From Bradysia coprophila (taxonomy: Eukaryota > Arthropoda > Insecta > Diptera > Sciaridae): a stretch of DNA of 64,000 bases. This document shows, piece by piece, positions 25,801 to 37,623 of the stretch. How positions within the stretch are numbered: position 1 is the first letter of the stretch; every line of letters starts with the position of its first letter. The notes beneath the pieces were generated by a model. That model was not told the origin of the DNA, ran no database searches, and saw only the letters and a program-made list of their open reading frames with translations. Where the stretch lies: NCBI RefSeq assembly GCF_014529535.1, contig NW_023503416.1:434001-498000 (forward strand), written 5' to 3'. The position numbers and the translations under genes are program-made.

Positions 25801-28800
25801 TTTTGCACGTAAGGCATTTTGCGATAGTAAACTTTTTAGAAACAGCTAGCCATTTCCTACCGAAAACGATGACAAAAATATATGATGAGCGTTGGTCAGT
25901 GGTTTCGTATGGTTTCGTATAAGCAAGCGTTTATAGAAACTTGTGAAGTAAAACATTTTGTGCACCGAAATACGACATATTTTGCCATGATTTTTTGTTA
26001 GGAAATGCAAGGTTTTCCCGAACGATATAACGTGCGGGAAAAAAAACATTTCTTTACGATTTATCGTGCGAAAACGGTTTTGAATGAATTTTTCCATGAC
26101 TATTCGATTAAACAAAAATATGGTGAATGTGAAGTTTGTCCGGTGCTCAAAACGTTGTTCGTACCTCGACAGGAAATGGATTTTTCAGCACACGTCAGCA
26201 CACTGGCGCTGAAATAATCGTCATTTCCTGGCTTGGTACGAAAAATACTATTTTCTATCAAATTCTTTGCGACACTTTGAACAAAAAGAGTGAAAAATGT
26301 TATGGTCATATCGCAATACTCTTGCCGTTTCTAAACTGTATGCTATGCTTTTGATATCGATCCGTTGGGACAACTCTACCTTTTTTTTAGACGTTAAACA
26401 AATCAACTATATTTGCTCAATTTCAATGAATATCAATCTGAATCTTCATTTATCATTATACTAATGGTGAGAATGTTTGTTTTAATAGAAAAAATGATTT
26501 AAATTCAATATTTATTCCAACGTATTTCGATGCACTCAGCAGTATTATTCGTATGTACAAAAAAAACAGTCTTTCGGCGGTACACACAAAAAAGACACGT
26601 GCTTCTATTTTTAGCCGTTTAAATACTGATTTGTTATTTTATTAAATAAGTATTATTTGTCTGGTCCGTCACAACCACTTTGAAACGGTTAAAAACAAAC
26701 AAGATTTCGATTGATTGTATCCATTGACAAAGACGAATAATTACAGCATCTTGGCTAGATGTTGTTTTTGCGAAAGGAATTTCAACGAAACTAGTTTTTG
26801 CAGGTCGAATGTTCCGACATTGTATACCAATGTATTCGTGAGAATATCCAAATAATGACCTGCGAACATATTCAGTTTAAGCAATGGAACATTTAATTTT
26901 AAAATAATTACTGTGTCTACAATCATATAAAATGATTCTGCACATACAGCCACTTAATGGAACTTACCAATTTAAAAGTAGGAAAAAAAAGAATTTCGCA
27001 AAAATAACAACAATGCAAATAAACAAAAATTTTATTAATAATGTTACAAGGCTTCTACGTATCTAATAAAGCTGTTGACGTAGAAATAGTTTTTTTTGTG
27101 ACATTAAACATTTACCCAACAAGTCACACTGATAGAAACTACGTACTTATCGACGAGATTTAGATTTTGTTATATACATTTTCCATTATTGTTGTAAGCA
27201 TAAAAGATAATTGAAAATGGAAAGACAGATATGTGCATTTGATTAAACAAATTTGCTGTAACCGTCTAATCCATCTCGTTACCAGTAAAGCCAGAAATTA
27301 TTGCGTTTCTCTTTATCTTATCCGGTTTTTCACTTTGGTAAAAATAAAAAAATTACAGTCAGGAACAGTGAAATTTCAGCATGAATTTGCTTCAGCTGTT
27401 TTTCAACTGATCTACACATACAATCAAAACTGTACATTATTGTTTATACTGTTGAACCTGCCAGACGCACGCTCGTGGTAGTGGTATAAAGACATATAAA
27501 CAGTTTTGATTGTTAGTTTGGATCATCTGAAAAACAGCTGAAGCAAATTCATGCTGAAAATTCACTGGCTCTAACTGTAATCTAGGAAGTTCAAAAGAAA
27601 AGCTCAATTTTTAATTTAGTTTGTAGTTGTAAGGAGTTGTAACGAAGACCTAAAACGGTGCAATACGATTACAGTTTAAAAGCAGACAGAGCCTGCCTTA
27701 TTTCATTTCTACATCCTAGAACTCACGTGACTTAAGAAACCTTTACCCAAATATCAAAATTTTGGATTTCATTCGCAAAATTAATGTGAAAATTCTTATT
27801 CTCTCCAGCAATACATCGATTCGTTGTCCGTAGCCGAAGCAGAAGATTCTAGTTACGATTCAGATGGCGATGCGGACGACTCACACGAGCAGGTATCCAG
27901 AACGACCAGTGATACACTTGGCCAGGAATTTGCTGAGTATGTTAGTCAACCAATATCAAACCAGGTAACTAATATTGATATCCGTCGATACATTCGTATA
28001 CGCTAACAATGATTATTCCATGAAGGATCGATCGCCTGGCTACACACAACGTGTTGAATTTGCACTGAAACTCGGTTATACCGAACGTCTAGTCCAAGCA
28101 GCATTGGCACGTCTGGGTCCAAATCCTGCACAAAACGAACTTTTAGCTGAATTAATAAAATTAGGTGCACAACAAGGCAATAAAAGTGAATTTATATGTG
28201 ATTCGCCGTTGGCAGAATGTTTATCACCAATAACGGATACACCAGTAACTATATGCGATGATGGAAATGGGTTACGGCCTATTGTTATTGATGGAAGTAA
28301 CGTTGCTATGAGCCATGGCAACAAAGAAATATTCTCGTGTCGAGGTATTAAGCTGTCTGTGGAGTGGTTCAAAAGTCGCGGCCATAAGGATATCACTGTT
28401 TTTGTGCCAAAATGGAGGAAAGAGAGTTCTAGGCCTGATAATCCCATTAAGGATCAAGATATACTGTTAGAGTTGGAGAAAGAGCGGCTTCTTGTTTTTA
28501 CTCCATCACGATTTGTCGGGGGTAAGAGGACTGTATGCTACGATGATCGATACATTTTGAAGGTAAGTCTACAAATTGGAATTTGCCACATGTTTCTGTT
28601 TCTCATCCTCTTACAATTTTCAACATTTAGCTAGCATCGCAGAACGACGGAATCGTTGTGTCAAATGACAACTACCGTGACCTAGTGCAGGAAAGTTGCG
28701 AATTTAAAAAAGTCGTTGCTGAACGGGTACTGATGTATTCATTTGTCAATGACCACTTTATGCCTCCAGATGACCCGTTAGGTCGTTCTGGACCAACATT

Positions 28801-30013
28801 AGACAACTTCTTACGTATACAGCCAAAGTAAGTTTCGAAATGGGAGTGACCATTCATTCACCTGAAACTAATTAAATTTTCTTTTCCTTTTACAGAAAAG
28901 GGGATCCCCCACCTCCTTGTCCATATGGAAAGAAATGTACTTACGGTAATAAATGCAAATTCCATCATCCTGAAAGAGGCACAGGACCACACAAGTCAGT
29001 GACGGAGCGATTGTCCGAGCATGCAGCACGTCACTTATCAGCCAGAAACTCTGATGGTCAAAACAAAACTGTGATCCAAGGAAAGTCGTTGAGTGTGCCA
29101 CTGTCGAGTAGCGGTGAAACTAGTCCTGTCAGTGGGGATCGACGTAAACCATTAAGTCGAACCAGATCTGGTGTAGTACCGGATTCTTCCTTCTCAAATG
29201 CCACAGTATTAGAAAATCTGTCGAACGCGACCAACCAACAAAACTTATCAACGAATTGGGATCAGTCTTTCACTAATCAAGGGTTCCCAAAGTCACACAG
29301 TATAGAAAACATATCAAGAGAGGCATACACACATGGTCCTACCACGTACAGTGGATTGTGGTCCCGGCCACAGCAGAACTCAACAGCACAGTCGTGTCAA
29401 GCACAGGCTCAATGTTCCACACAAATACCGCAACAATCTCAAGACAGCGATGATAGTTCAAATTTACATAGAAAATTACGACGACAGTTAACACTAAATC
29501 CGGCTGGTTGTGATCCAAGAATTTATCAAATGCAAATGAATCAACAACAACAACAACAACAGCAGCAGCAGTCAAAATTACCGCAACAACATCATTCGCC
29601 GCATCGTCCGTTAGCACCATCTCTCAGTGGTCCCCGCTCACATCATCCGTCACAATGGGACCTGCATCAGGTGAGTGCGTTGAAACGTTTCCGTTACAAT
29701 TTAATTGCTCAACCAAATTCATCTTTTTCTCGAAAAGAATGTAACACGCATTGCATCAGCACCCGATCCATCGCGTCCATGGCAAACCGGACCACCACCG
29801 GCATCAACGTCAGAGCCTCACATAAATTTATGGTCACAGCATCGAGCCACAACGCCAATTCTATCGGCACAGGATCACCGCTGTCACATTTACTACCATT
29901 TGGCCAGTATATTTCCCGAAGAAGAAGTGCAAACCGTGATGCATTTGTATCCAGAAGAAACTAATCCTCAAACCATTTGTGCGGCGATATTAAATATGTT
30001 CCCGAAGATGTAA
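13886..30013 (+). CDS. Regnase/ZC3H12-type endoribonuclease (PIN-like NYN domain plus CCCH zinc finger)
   Basis: Six exons (13886-14152, 27809-27964, 28026-28562, 28631-28827, 28896-29670, 29738-30013) give 735 aa. A UBA-like segment ([22 protein letters not shown]) precedes the NYN/PIN nuclease: [13 protein letters not shown], then [24 protein letters not shown] and VSNDNYRDL, which carry the acidic residues known to bind Mg2+ in Regnase-1. The zinc finger is [17 protein letters not shown] (C-x5-C-x5-C-x3-H). A Gln-rich linker follows, then a conserved tail, [38 protein letters not shown]. Family members cleave stem-loops in mRNA 3' UTRs to limit immune transcripts. Assigning 13886-14152 as exon 1 across a 13.7-kb intron is inference, based on matching phase 0 and the run from CEVAANIQ into QYIDSLS. 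Confidence 0.88.
16041..16268 (-). CDS. Putative small secreted six-cysteine cationic peptide, antisense in Regnase intron 1
   Basis: An uninterrupted 75-aa frame starts [13 protein letters not shown], a plausible signal peptide; Met 16262 is an alternative start. It continues through a Lys/Arg-rich stretch with cysteines at about 27, 31, 37, 54, 62 and 63. The spacing C-x3-C-x5-C-x16-C-x7-CC, with an adjacent final pair, resembles the layout of beta-defensin-like peptides. That resemblance covers cysteine order only. There is no homology call, and in AT-rich DNA a 75-codon ORF can arise by chance. An antimicrobial or other secreted role is speculation. Confidence 0.3.
   Translation of the reverse strand: MTMKTLIFVILICRSGYKLANNFPRICRSYCNGYTGCLHTNGASFYKFLTALYCKRVRKYFCCFVNGFSHVMSLI
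17768..18048. repeat. GAA/TTC iterated array with perfect HSE-like sites
   Basis: About 280 bp built from TTTCTCGAA, TTTCTTGAA and GAAGTTTC words at 9- and 10-bp spacing, in both orientations. A six-box perfect TTCnnGAA alternation lies at 17773-17800. Four-box perfect runs lie at 17853-17870, 17872-17889, 17968-17985 and 17987-18004. These match the heat-shock element rule (nGAAn in alternating orientation). The array ends in AGTAGGCCCTG, an ending shared with other arrays in this window. Confidence 0.75.
23443..23546. mobile_element. 104-bp MITE with GC-rich terminal inverted repeats
   Basis: The arms are GGAATCTCGCGCCGCGTCAT on the left (after an extra G) and its near-perfect inverse on the right, flanked by TA on both sides. 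The arms are far more GC-rich than the surroundings. TA flanks suggest a Tc1/mariner-type origin. Confidence 0.75.
23607..23802. repeat. Compound palindromic repeat, two adjacent fold-backs
   Basis: The word TTCGTACCTAGGAC and its inverse occur three times in alternating orientation. The first hairpin pairs GTCTTTTTTAGCG with CGCTAAAAAAGTC. The second pairs CATATTGGAC and CTTTTT segments around GCGACGAAGTCGC. It appears to be a nested or degenerate MITE related to 26158-26242 through TTCGTACC and a TAGTATTTTTC-like stretch. Confidence 0.5.
24239..24443. mobile_element. 205-bp hAT-type fold-back MITE
   Basis: An 8-bp target duplication CTAGAAAT lies at 24231-24238 and 24444-24451 and fits the hAT preference nTnnnnAn. 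The terminal repeats start CAATGAAAGTA and continue GGTATGGCCA. The inner arms are nearly perfect, with about 60 bp including GGCGCCACCTCAAACGAACT, around an 8-bp loop. There is no coding content, so it is non-autonomous. Confidence 0.88.
26158..26242. repeat. Short fold-back element
   Basis: TTCGTACC, AGGAAATG and TTCAGC on the left pair with GCTGAA, CATTTCCT and GGTACGAA on the right. The outer word and the following TAGTATTTT-like stretch link it to the compound palindrome at 23607-23802. Confidence 0.5.
27356..27577. mobile_element. 222-bp Tc1/mariner-like MITE, larger sibling of the 4525 copy
   Basis: TA flanks (27354-27355 and 27578-27579) bound terminal repeats starting CAGTCAGG on the left and CAGTTAGAGCC at the right end. 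Long arms include AGCATGAATTTGCTTCAGCT and its inverse. The internal sequence is unlike the 4525 copy, which is about half the size, so the two differ by an internal deletion. Confidence 0.85.
29537..29571 (+). repeat. CAA/CAG microsatellite encoding a Gln run in Regnase
   Basis: A run of mixed CAA and CAG codons encodes about ten consecutive Gln in the low-complexity linker between the zinc finger and the conserved C-terminus. It is likely to be length-variable. Confidence 0.75.
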
Positions 30014-31639
30014 TTGCGTAATTAGGCGCATGAAGAAACGCTATTGTAGCCACTGTATTGTTGGTGAAGTTGTCGGTTGAAAACTGTTCGATTCGCTCCA
30101 AAAGGACTACATGAAATCGGTAAGCCAAAATTTTATTTAAGGATTGAGTGTTCATTCATCGACTTTGATAAAATGATAAATTTTGGCTGACTGCTGGATG
30201 TATTTTGGAAGTGACGTAGAATGACAAGCTTATCGCGATATTATCATTAAATCTGCTACTTCCCTTGTTGATAGTGTTGCACAGTGTTTGATATAAAATC
30301 TTTTACGTCGTTTCTAAAGAATCAGCTGTTCAGTTTGGTATGTATGCAAGAAGTTGATCGAAAGAAGTATTCTGCTCAAGCCTTTCATTGTTGCACAATT
30401 GAGGTAGTTTGATTACACATGAAAAAATTGAAAGAAGCAATGTGCTCGTATCATGTCCCATGTGATCAGTGAAATTAAAATCAGCAACTTGTCGGAAACT
30501 AAGTGTCATTTAACGGAGAATACAACAACTTCATCAAGACGCTAGTACAGTGGCGTATATTTCCTCCTTTCGAAAAAAAAGGAAACATTTTTCAGTCATT
30601 AAAATATTAAAATTGAACTTTTTGGTGCGCTCTCATTGCATATTATGGAGAGCAAAAGTTAAGTTAAGATCTAAGGATATAATCCTCGGAAAAGCTCATA
30701 GAGTTACACACTAAACACATGAAATTTTCTATTTATTACATTTCTACGATATAATACGGAGAGTTAAGTAAATAAAATCGATCTTTTAACAAACAACAAC
30801 AAATAAAATTAGCAATAACAAAACGGTAAACGTTAAACTAAACAATTAGTTTGTACTAAAAGAGAAAAATATTTGCTGAAAATAAGTTGCATTTTTAAAG
30901 CTTTTATATATTGCAGCGAAGCAAACAAACAAAGAAACAACAACCACAGACCATTCCATTAAATAAAAGTTCACCTAAAGTCAAAAAGCTAATTTAATAA
31001 CCAGAAGAACTTAAATGCAATAAATAAACGGATGAATTATATATATATATTGTCTGGTGAGATAATCGGAAACATTTTAATATATATTCGATGGAGCAAA
31101 GAAAAATTAAATTAAAAACAAGAAGCAAAACTTATTGAATGAAGACGAAATTTTATAAAAGTAAAATTTTAAAAACAAAATAATAAAAAACACAAAACGC
31201 ACGCATTGACAAAAATAAACAAATAAAATAAAATGTGAGATGAATGTAAATTAAAATAGAATTTGTTTGTAACTTCATATTGGAGTAAATTAAAAAAAAA
31301 AAAACAAAAGTCTAATCAAACTACTGTAAAATCAAGAAAAATAAATTTAAATGAAAAGTATTCCTGTTGACAGATTTAGATTCGATGCGTGTATGATATT
31401 TCCGCATTTTTTTTTTCAAATTTCATTTGTGGAGTATAAAGTAGAACTTACAGCTGTAACTTAATAACCAAGAATACGGTTCGGTTAGTTATCGAATCAA
31501 TAGAAAACTTAAAGAATTTGTCAAAGCTTGCCGGTCGGAATGCGATTAATTGTCAATTGTCTTGGAATTAATTCACCGTTACATAGGATGTGACGTTTGT
31601 TGTAAATGACATGATTGACAGCCGACTTCAATCGGAGAT

Positions 31640-32210
31640 TGATTTGCTAAATTTGCTAAAATTTTACAAATTTTTAAAAGTTACTTAAAAAACGTTTTTG
31701 TCAAATTTTAGCAAAATTAGGAAAATCTTGGCAAATTTTCATAACTAGGCCCTGATATCAATGGTTTTCTGTTGCATATGACTAAACTGTAACAACGATC
31801 TGTGAGCAGATATCGAAACACGTTAACTTTAGGTTCAACGTGTCTTTGAGCCCTGGAGACAGTCTTTACGGTAGCAGAGACTACCACAGACAAAGACTTA
31901 CAAAAATGTCATCTACATCAATGACGAATTTGGAAAAGATTATGAAACCCGAGGAGCCTCTTTTAAAGTCAACTTTCTCTAAAAAGGGTTTTCGTTCTTT
32001 TCACGTTCAATTGGTATTCTCAGACATACATGTTTCACTAGCATTAACTTCTATGTTGATGAGAATTCAAATCAGCTGTTTGAAACCAGGGTTATTTTTG
32101 GAAAAATAATTATTATTTTTTGCTAATTTTGTAAAATCTTAGCAATTTTTTGAAAATTTTAGGAGATCATGGCAAATTTAGCGAAAATAAATCTCCAAAA
32201 ATAGTCCCTG
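31640..32210. repeat. Pair of word-iterated A/T arrays ending in (A/T)GG/TCCCTG
   Basis: Two stretches (about 31640-31755 and 32110-32210) are made of TTTGCTAA / TTAGCAAA / AAATTTT words. They end respectively in TAGGCCCTG and TAGTCCCTG. About 350 bp of ordinary sequence lies between them. The shared ending suggests the boundary of a transposon family with iterated subterminal sequence. Confidence 0.45.
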
Positions 32211-33212
32211 CATGAAACAAGTTACGATACTTCTCTGACGAAGAAAGTTTTTCATTTATCAATTGAATAGTTCCATTATCGATAGTCATTTATTCATCGA
32301 CGGTACTTGTTATATCTGCACTATTTTTTGAGCGCTAGTGCATGTTTATACCATACCTTCAAATAAACATTTGGTCGGTTCATCGGTTCCGAAAATCGAT
32401 TCCAGGACGAGGAAAATATGTTATTCTAGTTCCATATCGATAATGTTATTATTTCCGTGTCACTGTTTCGCTACAGTTTCGTTGTTTTCTTTGTAGTTGA
32501 TTATGGCATCAACAGTATACATTTCGTTTGCATTATACAATTGAGCGAATATGAAAATTTAGGTTTGTTAATTACCATCAGTCCTTCGTAGCCGTAATAT
32601 ACGAATACCTACCTCCGGTAGTTTACCATTCTGTAAGATCGATGGTATTTTCTTTTTATTAACGCTGTCGTTCTGGGCCTATTACGTCGTTATACTAACG
32701 TGAGTGAAAAGCGATCGTGCGAGCTATGGTTTGATGGATTCTTATAAGTGATCGAACAGAATTGTTCTGACGACAAAAAGAGAAATTTTTATAAAATACA
32801 AATTGTTGAAACTATTTAGTTGAATTTTTTTACAAAAATTATTTAAAAAGAAAAAGAGAAAAGAAAAAACAAAATCAAATTTAAGGGTATATTATTCATA
32901 ACATAATATATTAAGTAGTTCGATACTATGTATCTATGTATCACCATGTAAAATGAGTGTAACATTTTTTAAACAAAAATTTATTTCTGTTTTTGCTTAA
33001 CTTTACAATTAAAATGACAAATAAAGCAGCACGTTGTCTTTGCGTAAAATTAAAACTTTTTTTTAAGATGTAAGAACAACAAACCATCGCAATTGGATCT
33101 TCCTGCATTTTCTCTGAAACACCAATTACCAAATGCTTCGCATTGTTATTGTGTTATTTGAGAATAACCACTGTCAATTCATCGTTTCCGATTCGAAAAG
33201 CGGAAGTTGATA

Positions 33213-33919
33213 GAGGGATTCTTTTGAATTTCGACTGACCGAAATCGGTGCTATTTATTCCGGGACTTTTTTTTTATATATGCCTAGTTAGGCCTTGGTG
33301 CCTAGGCCCCAAAACCAGTGTCAGATATTTTTGATCTTCCATACCTGGCTGGTTGTAAGTGGCCAAAAGTCGAAAAATGGTTTTTCGTAGTCCGGATTTC
33401 ATTTCCGTAAGGTGATGAGGACACGGGCGTGTATGGGTTCGTTGGAAAGCTGACGTCGAATACTCCTGGGGCAAATATTACCTTCATAAAATCTGATGAT
33501 AAATGGCCGAAAATATGACTTCCGGAAAATTTCTCAAAATCGATGTAACCTCGGTGAACTTTGATGAGTGGTGTTACCTCACTAATGCAATTATTTGATT
33601 AAATTATTACTTATTATAAATGTGGAGGACCTCAGCTTTACAGCGATACGCATATTTAGTAGTTTGGCGGAGTGAAACACACATAATTTAATCAAATAAT
33701 TGCATTAGTGAGGTCACAGCTCTCATCAAAGTTCACCGAGGTTTTCTAGGTTCTGAGAAATTTAGCGGAAGTCATATTTTCGGCCATTTATCATCAGATT
33801 TTTTTAAAGTAATATTTGCCCCAGGATATTTAGGCACCATGGCCTAACTAGGCATATATAAAAAAGTCCCGGAAAAAATAGCACCGATTTTAGTTAGTCG
33901 AAATTCAAAAGAATCCCTC
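33213..33919. mobile_element. 707-bp fold-back element
   Basis: The outer arms begin GAGGGATTCTTTTGAATTTC and are matched inversely at 33900-33919. They continue through ATCGGTGCTATTT, CCGGGACTTTTTT and ATATGCCTAGTTAGGCC. The inner arms also pair (CCTCGGTGAACTTTGATGAG; AATGCAATTATTTGATTAAA). There is no coding capacity. The target duplication is unclear. Confidence 0.8.
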
Positions 33920-34260
33920 ATAACATGTCGCGTGTTAAGGTATGTACACGAGATATTGTTTGTTGGATAATCTAACTAAACTAATCGAACAGTAATTGAT
34001 GAGAGCATCTGAAATAGTTCGTCATTCAAAGCTACATATCTCAAAAAATACATGGAATTTAATGCATTTGTAGGAACGAATATTGGGTTAGTCATATCCA
34101 TGTCTAGTTACCGCGCCTAACATAAAATGTAGCATGTGAGCTCTTGACTCTCGTACTTTATAGTACAACTTCAGCATGAAGCATTTATTTTTCAATATAA
34201 AAATCTTATAACTTAATTAACAACAAGGTTATTATGCCAATAATGTGCTTTCCATACAAT

Positions 34261-36334
34261 TTATGGATGGTTACAACTATCGGAAGATCTTCGCTGGAAG
34301 CAACGACACGAAGCAATATGCTTTATCTTCGACACAAAAACAAACGAATATTGAATCGTTTCTGTCAGGAATGTGTACATCAATGGATTTAGTAGGCAAT
34401 TTGTGATTGATAGCAATCCTAAACTGTACTGTAACATCCAGTGGAAATTTGTGTTGGCCACATTAAACAATTTGTACAGCAAAAAGATCCAAGTCGGTAA
34501 GCGACAAATGAAAAATGTGATCATAAGTACAATGACCACTTTGAACATTCGTAATTGGCGAATCTCCCGACCTGTTTTGGGCGTCTTCCCTGTATTATTG
34601 TTTGTTTGACTGGACGTTGATGTGGACATTTCAACGGTTCCATTGAGATGTGGTCGTAATGTCTTATCTGAAAATCGAAATCGATCAATGAATTTGCAAC
34701 AATATGTGGGTGGGGTTTGTACCTCCGTCCTTCAGAGGATCATTACTGATAACCGTATTCGTTTCTGAGGTACGTTTATCCGCCGAATGATCATCGTTAA
34801 TTGTAATTGCAGGTGTGTTAAGTGAAGCTGGAATCGGTTTCCTTCTAGAAAAAATCTCTGTCGCTAAGATGGTGTTAAGCCAGAGAAAGGCAATCAGCAA
34901 TGGTATGAAGATTACAGAAAAAACGACAGAATAGTAATATTGATTCGGTTCCTACAAAGTGAATAGTTAGAACATAAAAGTGGATGCGGAACATTATTTT
35001 TACCTTTTCGCTAACGCACATTTCCGCTTCTGTAACATCAATCATATGCGATCGATTTTCCGGATTGGTATGTATGATGTAAAACTCAGTAATGTAATAT
35101 GAAGAGATCATTGGACTTGATATGCCTGCCGCTAGGCCCCACACAAAAACAACACCAGCAGCACAAAACAATTTGCTTGGTTCCCATGTCCCTTTAATTA
35201 GTCGAATAATTGCCCAGTAACGGTCGACTGCTATTCCGACGAGTGTAAAACTATTTGCTAAAATCGCAACAGTGGTAACGAATGGGATAAACCCGCACAT
35301 AAGCTCGCCAAGTACCTAGAAAATTACTGATAATGCTTGCTTCATCGATTGTCAAAACACTTACCCATACTGGTGTATATTCGTTTGATAATTGTGAGAC
35401 GTAAGTAATTGTTTGAAAGATACTCGTTAAAAGATCACTACATGCCAGCGAAAGAAGGCATGTTCGGAAGAATGGTCTGATTTTTCTGTGTAAAACTAGA
35501 TTACCATCTTCAGGTCCATTAACTCTTTACAAAAATATTTACCTTTTGATATTTACAATAACAGTGGCTAGATTTGCAATGACGGACACGGTGCAAATAA
35601 GAATTGCAGCTATGGTTATACCTAGTCTCTGTGAGTCTCTTAAAACAATAAGAGAATAGTCGGCCCATCCAGGCAATGTTTTACGTGGTTCGAATTGGGT
35701 GCGCTTTATCTGCAACATGTAACGAACTTATTAATGGACCAAATTCATCTTGCACTCTCATCCTGAGGAAGAAGGAAGGACTTGAAGAGTCGAAGATTTT
35801 ATAAGATGAATAAGTCGACTAAAAGATAAGGGAGTTGTTGATGTTTTTTTAAGTTTTACAAACGGAATCTGCTACTGCTTTTGTTTAAAATGTCACCTAG
35901 TAATTGATGCCAAATCTTTTACTTCATCAGTTTTCAGTTATTCTTCCCTACATAACAAAAGGCGAGCCACAATTATTAGCTTATTTTTGTCGTTTTTGTA
36001 GATTACATATAGATAAAAGACCTGAGGTCAGTAGATTTTAGCTCAAAGGAATTTGTCAAACAGCTCGAATTACTGACACGAACATACAATCTTATGGTTC
36101 ATATTTTCTATAGCAAACCCCACAACAATGTACAGTTTCCACACAGGTGCTAACACTAGATTAGTATCTCAATCGACATATAAACAATGACTTGAATGAA
36201 TGAAACCAAAACTGACGCCTTACGACTACAATTAATGTACCTTTAAATCGAAAAATTGTGATAAAATAGCCACTTACGTTCTCGTCAGCGTCGATAACAA
36301 GATCACCGATAAATATTCCATTAATGATGTCCAT
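34261..36334 (-). CDS. Orphan class A (rhodopsin-like) G-protein-coupled receptor
   Basis: Six exons on the minus strand (36334-36278, 35709-35543, 35485-35365, 35315-35004, 34951-34723, 34667-34261) give 430 aa. Seven hydrophobic segments are visible: TM1 from SLIVL..AAILICTVSVIANLATVI; TM2 TCLLSLACSDLLTSI; TM3 VTTVAILANSFTLVGIAVDRYWAI with the DRY motif intact; TM4 LFCAAGVVFVWGLAAGI; TM5 YYSVVFSVIFIPLLIAFLWL; TM6 FKVVIVLMITFFICRLPTW, with CRLP where CWxP is usual; TM7 ending NPLMY. The third cytoplasmic loop is long and Ser/Thr/Asn-rich. It looks like a peptide-receptor-type orphan of the Drosophila uncharacterised class; no ligand can be assigned. It acts at the plasma membrane. Confidence 0.88.
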
Positions 36335-37623
36335 TTTTCATTGATTTCGTAAAACGTTAAATTTTTTACATTTTTCACACTAAGCACTCATTTTGAATCG
36401 ACCGAACAACACACTAATGATTCTGTACTGGGTGCTAGTAGCATTTATAACAAACGATTTGTTCGTGATATCAAGTTCACGAATGATTGAGTTTTCGGTA
36501 TATAGTACAGCGGCCCATCATCGACAACATAGGGTGAGTGAGAATTGAGGTGAGAAATTTGTTAGAAATTTTGTAGATTAAAAGTAAGTCAAAACCACTT
36601 AGTAATAAGGAAGAGGCATTAAATTGTTTTAAGCTGACACTTTTGTTGAAACGTTAACAGGTTTTGGTGACACTATTTATCATCGTTCGCGAAAAATATG
36701 GACGAGTTTATTATATTTTACATGGACGACCCGACTAAGAACTAGATGGTTTCACAGACGAGAAGCATAGCATCAGTTTACTATCGGATCTATCATATGA
36801 GATAAGTACTTTCAAGTGATTGGTTCCTAATCTTTTACTTCATTTTTACGTATTTTTTACGTGAATACGTATTTTGCTATATAAGACCGAATTAGTCAGA
36901 CCATGTCGTTTATAAGTATTTTATCAATAACAGATGATGGTTAAGGTCTATACATCGAATGGTGTTGACATGACTAGGGACAAAAAGATGAAAAATGGAG
37001 CTTTCGTGTGAATTTTTGTTGATCCGAGGCGAAGCCGAGGCCAATATACACACGAAAACGAGACATTTCCATCCCGAGTTAAGTAAATGAATTTTACATG
37101 CTAATGGTGTCGAAAGTGGTGCTTAAAACACGAAAAATACGGTTTTCGACTCATGTCTTTAGCATGTAAATTATATTAGCTCGTACATTGGAATCAATTG
37201 ATAGATTTGGTAATCGTCGGTGGTGGCGTCTGTCTGTAGTAGGGATAGTCTGTGTGCCCAATGAAGCGTAAAAACCCGTTATAGCAACGCTTATCTTTAA
37301 TTCGTCAAGTATGTAAACAAACGTTAATTCTAATTAGTTTTGGTTAACTTAACACAATATCTACAAATTGGATTGATATGAAATCGTTCTCAAGTTGATT
37401 TGATATCTTGACAGTGACATTTATTCAAAATCGCTAAAGTAAACTTCAAAATGTTGCTGGTAACTTGAATTTAATTTTGTTCCAATAGCAAATATATGGA
37501 ATTTTATTTGAAAAGGTACGACGACCCTACTGCTTATCGATGAGAAAGACTATGCCAGAAATAATAAAGCGATTCCATTCCTATAAAATCGGTAAAACAT
37601 TTGCAAAAGTTAAGTTTGGACTC
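36335..37623. other. Intergenic DNA between GPCR and ionotropic receptor
   Basis: No gene is supported. It contains a small fold-back around 36974-37078 with core CCGAGGCGAAGCCGAGG, and a copy of the recurring word TAATCTTTTACTTCATTTTT near 36828. Confidence 0.4.
36974..37078. repeat. Small fold-back with GC-rich palindromic centre
   Basis: Left GGGACA...GCTTTCGTGTG pairs loosely with CACACGAAAACGAG...CCATCCC, centred on CCGAGGCGAAGCCGAGG. A second inverted pair (TTTTACATGCTAA / TTAGCATGTAAA) lies just downstream at about 37093-37173. It is probably a degenerate MITE. Confidence 0.4.

Larger units (their letters stand above)
14153..27808 (+). other. 13.7-kb first intron of the Regnase gene (AT-rich, MITE-bearing)
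   Basis: A GTAAGT donor at 14153 and a CTCTCCAG acceptor at 27801-27808 bound the region. It contains a GAA/TTC array (17768-18048), an antisense small-peptide ORF (16041-16268), and fold-back elements at 23443, 23607, 24239, 26158 and 27356. The rest shows no coding signal. Long first introns commonly hold enhancers; that is only a suggestion here. Confidence 0.5.
30014..34260. other. Regnase 3' UTR and AT-rich intergenic DNA with fold-back elements
   Basis: The first kilobase is very A-rich, with many AATAAA hexamers (for example near 30770, 30960 and 31020), and probably includes the Regnase 3' UTR. Iterated TTGCTAAA-type arrays lie near 31640-31750 and 32110-32210. A 707-bp fold-back sits at 33213-33919. 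No gene is supported. Confidence 0.45.

Noticed and set aside
28076-28447. 123-aa minus-strand frame
   Set aside because: It is the antisense shadow of the Regnase nuclease exon.
31840-32109. 89-aa open frame between two low-complexity arrays
   Set aside because: No family, signal or splice support; more likely part of a repeat element interior.
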